A stretch of DNA of 6,942 nt, taken from assembly GCA_934096605.1 (NCBI GenBank), contig CAKOMI010000049.1, positions 1-6,942 on the forward strand. Direction: 5' to 3'. Each line of letters opens with the position of its first letter. The first letter of the stretch is position 1. Positions 1 to 5,729 of this stretch are shown here, in pieces. The stretch is from an uncultured Bacilli bacterium (GTDB taxonomy: Bacteria > Bacillota_I > Bacilli_A > RF39 > UBA660). The notes under the pieces are model-generated. The model was given only the letters and a program-made list of their open reading frames with translations, did not search any database and was not told the DNA's origin. Position numbers and translations under genes: made by a program.

Positions 1-1
1 G

Positions 2-187
2 GAAGTATTTACACCTGAAGAAGATGAAAGATATATTAGAAATACTATCAAAAGAGAGAGTGAGAAAAAAGGTGAACGAAAGAAATCATGTGAAATTGCC
101 AAAAATATGCTTGCTAAAAATTTAGATTTAAATCTAATCATGGACGTTACTAATTTGTCTAAGAATGAAATAATGAAGTTACAATAA
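2..187 (+). CDS. C-terminal end of an Rpn/PD-(D/E)XK nuclease-family transposase-like protein (partial)
   Basis: Only the last 61 codons are present; the frame is open from base 2 and stops at TAA 185-187. The peptide starts EVFTPEEDERYIRNTIKRES, continues with a Lys/Glu-rich helical linker (ESEKKGERKKSCEIAKNML), and ends in a helix-turn-helix-like tail containing LDLNLIMDVTNLSKNEI. That tail is typical of Rpn (recombination-promoting nuclease) proteins, where an 'AKNLL...ID.I...TGLS.EEI..L' segment closes the protein. The catalytic PD-(D/E)XK core would lie upstream of the window, so its integrity cannot be judged. Rpn proteins are DNA endonucleases linked to recombination and phage defence, and are often present in many copies per genome. 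The family call rests on this tail alone; an unrelated protein with a similar short C-terminal helix pair is possible. Confidence 0.6.
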   Translation, partial: EVFTPEEDERYIRNTIKRESEKKGERKKSCEIAKNMLAKNLDLNLIMDVTNLSKNEIMKLQ

Positions 188-251
188 AGTAGTCGATTCA
201 AAAAAATACCATTTGTCAGCACCAGTATATTTATTTGGAGGCTTAAAATCT

Positions 252-314
252 TGAGCTTATTTAATAGTAACAAGCTAAAACTAGCGATAAATACAGGGGG
301 CTGAGCTTATTTAA
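252..314 (+). repeat. Two direct copies of a 13-bp motif (TGAGCTTATTTAA) in the ligA upstream gap
   Basis: The motif TGAGCTTATTTAA occurs at 252-264 and 302-314, exactly 50 bp apart. Each copy follows a purine-rich, Shine-Dalgarno-like stretch (GGAGG 237-241 and AGGGGG 295-300). The first could be read as a TTG-initiated 17-codon peptide at 251-304, but nothing else supports translation. The rest of 188-462 shows no convincing gene apart from the ligA promoter near its end. The motif may be a remnant of a duplicated gene start or a small regulatory repeat. Confidence 0.4.
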
Positions 315-415
315 AATGTTGTGTAATGAGACCTATTAAATGATAAAATTCCTAAGTTATTAGAAAGAAGATATTTATTAAATGTCTTAAAAAAGAAGAT
401 TTTTAATTATTTACA

Positions 416-424
416 TGATACAAT
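416..424 (+). promoter_or_regulatory. Extended -10 promoter for ligA
   Basis: TGATACAAT gives an extended TG-N motif followed by TACAAT, one mismatch from the consensus -10. No good -35 hexamer lies 17 bp upstream, which is usual for extended -10 promoters. Predicted transcription start is about 431, leaving a leader of roughly 30 nt before the ATG. A strong AAGGAGG ribosome binding site lies at 452-458. Confidence 0.5.
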
Positions 425-462
425 ATTTATGACAAAAAGATAATAACTATCAAGGAGGATAT

Positions 463-2472
463 ATGAAAGAAGCACAAGAAAGAATCAATTGGTTAAGAAA
501 AAAACTAGAAGAAGCCAATTATAATTACTATGTATTAGATAATCCTACTATAACAGATCAAGAGTTTGATAAATATCTTCGTGAGCTAGAAACACTTGAA
601 ACTAAATATCCAGAATTGGATGACAAAAACTCTCCCACTAAAAGAGTAGGAGGCATGGTAATTGATAAATTTAAAAAAATTCGTCACCAAATACCAATGC
701 TATCTTTACCAGATGTTTTTAATGAAGAAGAAATAGAAGCTTTTGATGAAAGAATTAGAAAAGAAGGTTTTAATCCTGAATATGTTTGTGAATTAAAAAT
801 AGATGGATTAAGTGTTTCCTTGCATTATGAAAATGGTAAATTTGTATCAGCAGCAACAAGAGGTGACGGAGTAATAGGAGAAGATATTACACACAATGTA
901 AGAACCATTAAAACCGTACCAATGACTTTAAAAAGTCCAGTTACAATTGAAGTAAGAGGCGAAATATATATGGGTAAAGAAACTCTTTCTAAACTTAACT
1001 TAGAAAGAGCCTCACTAAATCTACCCCTCTTACAAAATTGCCGAAATGCTGCAGCTGGGTCTATAAGGCAATTAGATTCTAAAGTCGCGGCTAAAAGAAA
1101 TTTAGATACATGGATTTATCATTTACCAAACCCAAGTGACTATGGCTTAAAAACTCATTATGAAGCATTAGAATATATGCATGCTTTAGGTTTAAAAACA
1201 AATCCTGCTAATCGTTTATGTAAAAATATTACTGAGGTTTTAAAATTTATTGATGATTATGCCAAAAAAAGAAGTGAACTACCATATGACATAGATGGTG
1301 TTGTTATAAAAGTAAATGATTTAAATATGCAAAAGTCTTTAGGATTTACTTCTAAATATCCTAAATGGGCTATTGCCTATAAATTTCCAGCTGAAGAAGT
1401 ATTAACTAAACTAACTGATATTATTTTTACGGTTGGTAGAACCGGTAGAATCACTCCTAATGCCGTACTTGAACCAGTAATTGTTATGGGAAGCACTATA
1501 AAAAGAGCGACCCTTCATAACGAAGACTATATTGTTATGAAAGATTTAAAAATAGGTGATACAGTTTCAATTAGAAAAGCAGGTGACGTTATACCTGAGG
1601 TAGTAGAGCCAAAAAAAGAACGAAGAATAGGAAATGAACATGACTTTCAAATGATTGAATCTTGTCCTATATGTGGTACGAAACTTGAGAAAAAAGAAGG
1701 GCAAGTTGATCACTATTGTATGAATTTAAATTGCCCTGCTCGTCATATTGAAGGACTTATTCACTTTGTTTCTAGGCACGCGATGAATATTGATGGCTTA
1801 GGCGAAAGAATTATGGAAGATTTCTTTAATTTAGGGTTCATTAAATCAATAGTTGATATTTATCACTTAGACAAACATAAAGAAGATTTAATCGAACTAG
1901 AAGGATATGGTCATAAAAGTGTTGATAACTTATTAGAGGCTATTGAAATAAGTAAAAAAAATAGTCTAGAAAGATTGTTATTTGGTCTAGGCATTGAAGG
2001 AATAGGTGATAAAACAGCTTTGCTTCTTGCAAGAACCTTTAAGACTCTTGATAACTTGTCATCTAAAACATATGATGAATTATTAAGTATTAAAGATATT
2101 GGCCCAACTCTTGCAAATAATATTGTGAATTTCTTTGCTAATCAAGAGAAAAAGGAATTAATAGGTCATCTAAAAGAATTAGGCTTAAATATGAAATTCT
2201 TAGGGGAAGAACAAAAAAGTGATAGTGATTTTACTGATAAAAGATTTGTTGTAACAGGTACTATCTCATTTATGGGACGAGATGAAATAGAAAGTATAAT
2301 TGAATCTTATGGTGGTCACCCATCAAGTAGTGTTTCTAAAAAAACTGATGTTGTCATTGTAGGTAGCAACGCCGGTAGTAAAGAAACAAAAGCAAGAGAA
2401 TTAAATATTCCAATTTGGGATGAAGAAATGCTTTATAATAAACTTAAAGAATTAAATGAAATAGAAAGTTAA
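463..2472 (+). CDS. ligA: NAD-dependent DNA ligase LigA
   Basis: This is a full-length, 669-residue bacterial DNA ligase that seals nicks using NAD+, joining Okazaki fragments and completing repair. All domains are visible in order. Domain Ia holds Y22, D32 and D36, which bind NAD nicotinamide; the usual Tyr at 35 is Phe. The adenylation domain carries KIDG with catalytic K112, then RNAAAGSIRQLD at 194-205, EVRGEIYM at 163-170, DGVVIKVN at 278-285 and KWAIAYKFPAEE at 301-312. An OB fold follows at about 320-385. The zinc finger uses C401, C404, C419 and C424. Helix-hairpin-helix repeats span about 440-560, and a BRCT domain about 588-667 (VVTGT, SVSKKTDVVIVG, GSKETKA). Length matches the family. 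The ATG at 463 is fixed by AAGGAGG 4 nt upstream. The gene stands alone rather than beside pcrA, its frequent partner in Firmicutes. Identification is near certain. Confidence 0.98.
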   Translation: MKEAQERINWLRKKLEEANYNYYVLDNPTITDQEFDKYLRELETLETKYPELDDKNSPTKRVGGMVIDKFKKIRHQIPMLSLPDVFNEEEIEAFDERIRKEGFNPEYVCELKIDGLSVSLHYENGKFVSAATRGDGVIGEDITHNVRTIKTVPMTLKSPVTIEVRGEIYMGKETLSKLNLERASLNLPLLQNCRNAAAGSIRQLDSKVAAKRNLDTWIYHLPNPSDYGLKTHYEALEYMHALGLKTNPANRLCKNITEVLKFIDDYAKKRSELPYDIDGVVIKVNDLNMQKSLGFTSKYPKWAIAYKFPAEEVLTKLTDIIFTVGRTGRITPNAVLEPVIVMGSTIKRATLHNEDYIVMKDLKIGDTVSIRKAGDVIPEVVEPKKERRIGNEHDFQMIESCPICGTKLEKKEGQVDHYCMNLNCPARHIEGLIHFVSRHAMNIDGLGERIMEDFFNLGFIKSIVDIYHLDKHKEDLIELEGYGHKSVDNLLEAIEISKKNSLERLLFGLGIEGIGDKTALLLARTFKTLDNLSSKTYDELLSIKDIGPTLANNIVNFFANQEKKELIGHLKELGLNMKFLGEEQKSDSDFTDKRFVVTGTISFMGRDEIESIIESYGGHPSSSVSKKTDVVIVGSNAGSKETKARELNIPIWDEEMLYNKLKELNEIES

Positions 2473-2506
2473 TAACAATATTTGTTATATAATTTTCTTT
2501 TTTTTT
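2472..2506 (+). terminator. Weak AT-rich hairpin plus T-tract after ligA
   Basis: Perfect 7-bp arms ATAACAA (2472-2478) and TTGTTAT (2482-2488) flank a 3-nt loop directly after the ligA stop. A pyrimidine tract with nine Ts (2498-2506) follows 9 nt later. The stem has only one G-C pair and the T-tract is displaced, so it may be inefficient. The stronger hairpin at 2595-2626 probably does most of the termination. Confidence 0.35.
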
Positions 2507-2508
2507 AT

Positions 2509-2554
2509 CAAAAATGCCACAAATCGCCGAACAAAAATGCCACAAATTACCGAA
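2509..2554. repeat. Two tandem 23-bp repeats between convergent ligA and trmB
   Basis: Unit 1 is 2509-2531 and unit 2 is 2532-2554. They abut exactly and differ at only two positions (CG versus TA in the middle). Both share the 17-base core CAAAAATGCCACAAATN followed by NCCGAA. The unit length is not a multiple of three and the array sits outside both genes, so a coding role is unlikely. The GC-containing core stands out in an AT-rich gap. It may be a dispersed repeat family, a protein-binding array or the scar of a lost element. Confidence 0.75.
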
Positions 2555-2594
2555 TGGAAAAATACAACTTATTAAATTAAGCATATTGATACGT

Positions 2595-2626
2595 AAAAAA
2601 AGGAAAAGCCAAAACTTTTCCTTTTT
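2595..2626. terminator. Bidirectional rho-independent terminator shared by ligA and trmB
   Basis: A 12-bp perfect stem pairs 2597-2608 (AAAAAGGAAAAG) with 2615-2626 (CTTTTCCTTTTT) around a 6-nt loop CCAAAA. Transcripts from trmB on the minus strand end in seven Us (2601-2595 complement), and ligA transcripts end in five Us. It lies 7 bp past the trmB stop codon, a normal terminator distance. Confidence 0.75.
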
Positions 2627-2633
2627 AAAATAA

Positions 2634-3272
2634 TTAACCTTCAAAAGAAGCATCAACATAATATATAGGTCTTTTTTCTTTATAATATTGTTTTTCATAA
2701 TTAGTCATTATGTTTGGTATACTAATCTCATCATGATGTAAATCCATACTAATACGATTAAATGTATACCAATAGTTAGATAAATACTCTAATGAACGAG
2801 CAAAATAACCTTTGTTGTCTGTTTTTAAAATAATATGTTTCTTTTTCTTGAAAATTTTATCATATAATTTTAAATACACAGGATGCGTAAGTCTTTTTCT
2901 ATCATCAATCTTTTTAGGCCAAGGTTCTGGAAATGTTAAATAAATAGTATTTATCTCTTTACCAAAAACTTTATCTAAATAAGTTGCATCCATACAAATA
3001 AGTTTTAAATTAGGTATTTTTTTATTTTGTAAGTTATTAACAGCATTAACCATTTGTGATTCATTAATCTCAATTCCTATAAAATTAATATTAGGAATAG
3101 CCCTTGCCATATCAATAATAAAGTCTCCTCTACCCATGCCAATCTCAATACAAATAGGATTTTTATTACCAAAAACATCACTCCATTTATTTTTATATTT
3201 TTCTGGGTTAACAACTAAATAATCTGATTTTCTAATAATTTGATCTGCATTTTTAATTTTAATATATTCCAT
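2634..3272 (-). CDS. trmB: tRNA (guanine-N7-)-methyltransferase TrmB
   Basis: This 212-residue SAM-dependent enzyme methylates N7 of guanosine 46 in the tRNA variable loop. The Rossmann-fold SAM site is visible as EIGMGRGDF (43-51) and IGIEIN (65-70), with an acidic MDATYL segment at 94-99. The family signature is at 112-133 (LTFPEPWPKK, then RKRLTHPVYL), followed by LKTDN (149-153) and the C-terminal TNYEKQYY motif (190-197). In well-studied members the second signature residue is Asp (PDPW or SDPW); here it is Glu116, a conservative but notable change at a functionally important position. Length is normal. The ATG is supported by GAAGGAG (3280-3286) 7 nt upstream. The gene has its own promoter, 102 bp downstream of the ATPase gene on the same strand, so cotranscription is possible but not required. 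Confidence 0.95.
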   Translation of the reverse strand: MEYIKIKNADQIIRKSDYLVVNPEKYKNKWSDVFGNKNPICIEIGMGRGDFIIDMARAIPNINFIGIEINESQMVNAVNNLQNKKIPNLKLICMDATYLDKVFGKEINTIYLTFPEPWPKKIDDRKRLTHPVYLKLYDKIFKKKKHIILKTDNKGYFARSLEYLSNYWYTFNRISMDLHHDEISIPNIMTNYEKQYYKEKRPIYYVDASFEG

Positions 3273-3288
3273 AACAATTCTCCTTCAT

Positions 3289-3309
3289 GCCTGTTATTAT
3301 AACACAGGC
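3289..3309 (-). promoter_or_regulatory. trmB extended -10 promoter inside a small inverted repeat
   Basis: On the minus strand TGTTATAAT (complement of 3296-3304) is a perfect extended -10. The -35 region is poor (TTTTAA near 3319-3324). The -10 is enclosed by an inverted repeat with 6-bp arms GCCTGT (3289-3294) and ACAGGC (3304-3309). Transcription would start near 3289, giving a very short leader. The repeat could be an operator, but its arms are short and this may be chance. Confidence 0.5.
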
Positions 3310-3374
3310 GATATACTATTAAAAGCCATTTAAGTACACTTTAATTTTTGAATATATAATAAATATTTTTTTAA

Positions 3375-4691
3375 CTAATCATTTTTTATACAAAAAGTAG
3401 CATATAAGGGTATAGATTTTATTTTTGTATCAGCATTAAATCCAAAATTTTTATTACTAATCCTAATCGCATACTTAGGATTAAATTTTTCCATATATGT
3501 CTTTAAACTTTTTGATTGAGTATTATTTGCGGCTTTTACTTCAATCGGTATTATTCCATCCTTATTATATAAGAGAAAATCAATTTCAGCAATTCCTTCA
3601 CTTACCCAATAATATAGAGGTATTTCATTAGCAGTGAATTGACTAGCGATATAATTTTCTACAAAAGCACCCTTAAAAAGTGATAAATCATCATTTAATA
3701 AATCTGCCTCTCTAATTTCTAACATATAGTTTAAAAGACCTACATCATTTATAAATAATTTAAACATATCATTTTCTTTATAAGCAGCCAAAGGCTTTTC
3801 TGGTAAAGATACACGATAAGACGCGATGATTAAGGAAGCAGCTTCTAACCAATCAAGTGGCAATTCATAATCACGTGATTTAGCATTTTTATCTATTTTA
3901 GAAAACTGAAATTTTTTTGATGCATTAGCAATCTGTTTGGGAATAGAGTTATACACTTTTTCAATTTTTAAAGCCTCATTTAAATTAGTTACGTACTTCT
4001 TCATATCTTTTAAATAAGCCTCAATTATATCTTTCTTAATTGAAGAGTCATATTTAACAATGTCACAGTTAACGCTAATAAAATTTTTTACAGATTCTGG
4101 CATACCCCCACATATCAAATAATAACGATAGTAAGTGAGGGCTAAATTATGTAAAGCCTCATTCATCGTTTTATTAAAATCAAAACAATTTCTAATTTCT
4201 TTTAATAATTCAATTTTACCCAAAGCCATTAAAAATTCTTCATAATCCATCGGAAATATCTCTAACATTTTAACTTTACCAACTGGAAAAGACATTTTAG
4301 TTCGTTTTAATTTTACTCCTAAAAGACTACCTGCACAAATAATTCTTACATTACTATGCTCTTCGCAAAAATATTTTAATTCTGAAATAAGTTCCTCACA
4401 TTCTTGAATTTCATCAATAAAAAGAATTGCACCATCCTTATCAAGATCAAATTCTAACAGTGTTTTTAGATAATTATATTTTTCATCACTGTTAAGTGTA
4501 TTATCTTGGTATAAAGAAATAAACTGTTTGTCTTGAAGTAAATTTATTTCCTTATATGTACTAAATTCATTTTGACAAAATTTTTGAATTATATAAGTTT
4601 TGCCAACCTGTCTTGCACCTAGTAATATTAAAGGCTTTACTACCTCACTGTTTTTCCATTCTAATAATTTACTATATATTTTTCGATACAT
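3375..4691 (-). CDS. AAA_14 / DUF4143 family ATP-binding protein
   Basis: This is a 438-residue P-loop ATPase of the AAA_14-DUF4143 architecture. Walker A is GARQVGKT (25-32), Walker B is AILFIDEIQE (88-97) with D93 and E94, and the sensor-1 strand is IICAGSLLG (117-125). The family-typical segments MLEIFPMDYEEFL (142-154) and CGGMPESV (194-201) follow. The C-terminal DUF4143 region has a PD-(D/E)XK-like layout: a helix with E345, then EIDFLL (369-374, D371) and PIEVKA (382-387, E384 and K386). Cellular function is not established for the family; roles in mobile DNA or defence have been suggested, and paralogues are often numerous. Length is normal and no residue is obviously missing. The start lacks a strong ribosome binding site (GGTGATGG only), and the predicted leader is short. 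A tandem repeat array sits directly upstream of its promoter. Confidence 0.9.
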   Translation of the reverse strand: MYRKIYSKLLEWKNSEVVKPLILLGARQVGKTYIIQKFCQNEFSTYKEINLLQDKQFISLYQDNTLNSDEKYNYLKTLLEFDLDKDGAILFIDEIQECEELISELKYFCEEHSNVRIICAGSLLGVKLKRTKMSFPVGKVKMLEIFPMDYEEFLMALGKIELLKEIRNCFDFNKTMNEALHNLALTYYRYYLICGGMPESVKNFISVNCDIVKYDSSIKKDIIEAYLKDMKKYVTNLNEALKIEKVYNSIPKQIANASKKFQFSKIDKNAKSRDYELPLDWLEAASLIIASYRVSLPEKPLAAYKENDMFKLFINDVGLLNYMLEIREADLLNDDLSLFKGAFVENYIASQFTANEIPLYYWVSEGIAEIDFLLYNKDGIIPIEVKAANNTQSKSLKTYMEKFNPKYAIRISNKNFGFNADTKIKSIPLYATFCIKND

Positions 4692-4708
4692 AAACCATCA
4701 CCAAAATA

Positions 4709-4737
4709 ATAGTACACCAAATTCCCTTTAAAATCAA
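4709..4737 (-). promoter_or_regulatory. Promoter of the DUF4143 ATPase gene
   Basis: On the minus strand TTGATT (complement of 4732-4737) is followed by a 17-bp spacer and TACTAT (complement of 4709-4714). Both hexamers match the sigma-A consensus at four of six and five of six positions. The predicted start near 4702 gives a leader of about 10 nt. The first TTGCAC box of the repeat array lies only 4 bp upstream of the -35, so a protein bound to the array could contact RNA polymerase or block it. Confidence 0.45.
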
Positions 4738-4741
4738 GCAA

Positions 4742-4840
4742 TTGCACCTTTTTCTAACGACTTTTGCACAAAACTTGCACCTTTTTCTAACGACTTTTAC
4801 ACAAAATTTGCACTTTTTTCTAACGACTTTTAAAAAAATC
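4742..4840. repeat. Three tandem 33-bp repeats with helically phased TTGCAC boxes
   Basis: Units are 4742-4774, 4775-4807 and 4808-4840, each starting TTGCAC and containing TTCTAACGACTTTT. Copies 1 and 2 differ at two positions; copy 3 diverges in its last third, and a degenerate trace (CGTACTTTTTTAAC) follows to about 4853. Inside each of the first two units a second TTGCAC or TTACAC box lies 22 bp after the first, so boxes fall at 4742, 4764, 4775, 4797 and 4808, spaced 22, 11, 22, 11. Multiples of about one helical turn put all boxes on one face of the DNA. The array lies in the 257-bp gap between divergent genes, hard against the ATPase promoter. A regulatory or replication-type binding array is plausible; function is inferred only. 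Confidence 0.8.
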
Positions 4841-4898
4841 GTACTTTTTTAACCTAAAATAAAGTCATTAGTTAAATATTACAATTCTATTTTTCTAT

Positions 4899-4948
4899 AT
4901 TTATGGACTCATAAATGTTATAATAAAAAACATAAAGGAGTCATAACA
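4899..4948 (+). promoter_or_regulatory. Promoter and candidate operator of the membrane XRE regulator
   Basis: TGTTATAAT at 4916-4924 is a perfect extended -10; the -35 region is poor. Immediately upstream is a perfect palindrome, ATTTATG (4899-4905), GACT, CATAAAT (4910-4916), abutting the -10. Further CATAAA-like half-sites occur at 4931 (CATAAAG) and 4942 (CATAACA), 21 and 11 bp apart, overlapping the leader. The ribosome binding site AAAGGAG is at 4934-4940. The arrangement suits autoregulation by the HTH protein, although AT-rich half-sites can arise by chance. Confidence 0.5.
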
Positions 4949-5647
4949 ATGGATCAAGAAAAATTTGGGAATCTTATTAAAACTATTAGAAAAAATAATA
5001 ATTTAACGCAAAAAGAGTTTGCTGACAAATATGGTGTTACATATCAAGCCGTAAGTAAATGGGAAAGAGGCCTAAATATGCCAGACACTGCCCTAATAAA
5101 ACAAATGAGTAAAGACTTTAATATAAGTATTGAAGAACTTTTAGAAGGTAAGTATACAACTCCTAAAAAGAAAAATCACAACTTAATAATAGGATTAAGC
5201 GTTATAATTATCATTTTCATAATTGTTTTTCTTGTTATGTTTAAACCATTTAAAAGTAATAATGATTTTCAATTTAAAACTTTATCTTCTTCTTGTGATG
5301 CTTTTACTATATCAGGTAGTATTGCTTATAATGCTAGTAAAACAGCTATTTCCATTACAAATATTAAATATTGTGGTGGTAATGATGAACAAGAATACAA
5401 AATGATAGAATGTACATTATACGAAAGTCATGATAATATATTAAAAAAAATAAGTACTTATAAAACAGAACAAGAAAGAATAAAATTAGAAGATTTTTTA
5501 CAAAAAGTAACATTATCAGTCGATAATTATCAAAGTTCATGTTCCTATTTCGAAAAAGAAAATCTTTACTTATCCATCAATGCAACTGATTACAATAACA
5601 AAACAACTACTTATAAAGTACCATTAAAACTAGATAACTGTAACTAA
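4949..5647 (+). CDS. Membrane-anchored XRE-family HTH regulator with cysteine-containing outer domain
   Basis: This 232-residue protein has three parts. Residues 6-65 form a clear XRE/Cro-type helix-turn-helix (LIKTIRKNNNLTQKEFADKY, then TYQAVSKWERG and a DFNISIEELLEG tail). A basic linker (PKKK, 72-75) precedes one transmembrane helix at about 79-98, which by the positive-inside rule leaves the HTH domain in the cytoplasm. Residues 100-232 would lie outside the membrane; they are beta-rich in appearance, match no family I recognise, and contain five cysteines (116, 142, 155, 198, 231), possibly forming disulfides. A one-pass DNA-binding protein of this type could couple an envelope signal to transcription without a kinase. 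AAAGGAG 8 nt upstream fixes the ATG. It is followed by an own terminator, then by a rhodanese and a thioredoxin-like gene on the same strand, which are natural candidate targets. Confidence 0.88.
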   Translation: MDQEKFGNLIKTIRKNNNLTQKEFADKYGVTYQAVSKWERGLNMPDTALIKQMSKDFNISIEELLEGKYTTPKKKNHNLIIGLSVIIIIFIIVFLVMFKPFKSNNDFQFKTLSSSCDAFTISGSIAYNASKTAISITNIKYCGGNDEQEYKMIECTLYESHDNILKKISTYKTEQERIKLEDFLQKVTLSVDNYQSSCSYFEKENLYLSINATDYNNKTTTYKVPLKLDNCN

Positions 5648-5666
5648 ACCAATGGTTTAGTTTTTT
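5642..5666 (+). terminator. Rho-independent terminator overlapping the stop codon of the XRE gene
   Basis: A 9-bp perfect stem, AACTAAACC (5642-5650) and GGTTTAGTT (5654-5662), closes a 3-nt loop AAT and runs into Ts through 5666. The stop codon TAA (5645-5647) lies inside the left arm. A ribosome terminating here would cover the stem, so translation could weaken termination and permit readthrough into the rhodanese gene. Confidence 0.75.
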
Positions 5667-5701
5667 CAACTACTACGTTATAGGATATTTCATATATATT
5701 T

Positions 5702-5723
5702 TATAAAATGTTATTGAAAGGAG
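5702..5723 (+). promoter_or_regulatory. Possible -10 element and ribosome binding site for the rhodanese operon
   Basis: TATAAA at 5702-5707 is a plausible -10, with only a weak TTATAG (5678-5683) as -35. The predicted start near 5714 leaves a very short leader. AAAGGAG at 5717-5723 lies 6 nt before the ATG and is a good ribosome binding site. If this promoter is not real, the operon must depend on readthrough of the preceding terminator. Confidence 0.35.
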
Positions 5724-5729
5724 CAGTTT

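Noticed and set aside
463..2472. LigA considered as a phage or plasmid ligase
   Set aside because: All domains including zinc finger and BRCT are present at normal chromosomal length, and its neighbours include the housekeeping gene trmB.
2444..2698. Minus-strand 84-codon open frame spanning the ligA end, the 23-bp repeats and the trmB end
   Set aside because: It overlaps two well-supported genes, contains the terminator, has no ribosome binding site and shows low-complexity hydrophobic residues typical of AT-rich chance frames.
2509..4840. The two repeat clusters considered as a CRISPR array
   Set aside because: Units abut head-to-tail without unique spacers, and there are only two or three of them; no cas gene is present.
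4675..4848. A minus-strand open frame of 58 codons running through the 33-bp repeats, encoding 11-residue basic Cys-containing repeats (KVVRKRCKFCA)
   Set aside because: It has no start codon before or within the repeats, no ribosome binding site, and runs out of frame into the ATPase start. The 33-bp length makes any frame repeat; the coding appearance is a by-product.
5223..5405. Plus-strand 60-codon hydrophobic open frame inside the XRE regulator gene
   Set aside because: It lies wholly within a convincing gene in another frame and is Leu/Val-rich from T-rich codons; no independent start signal.
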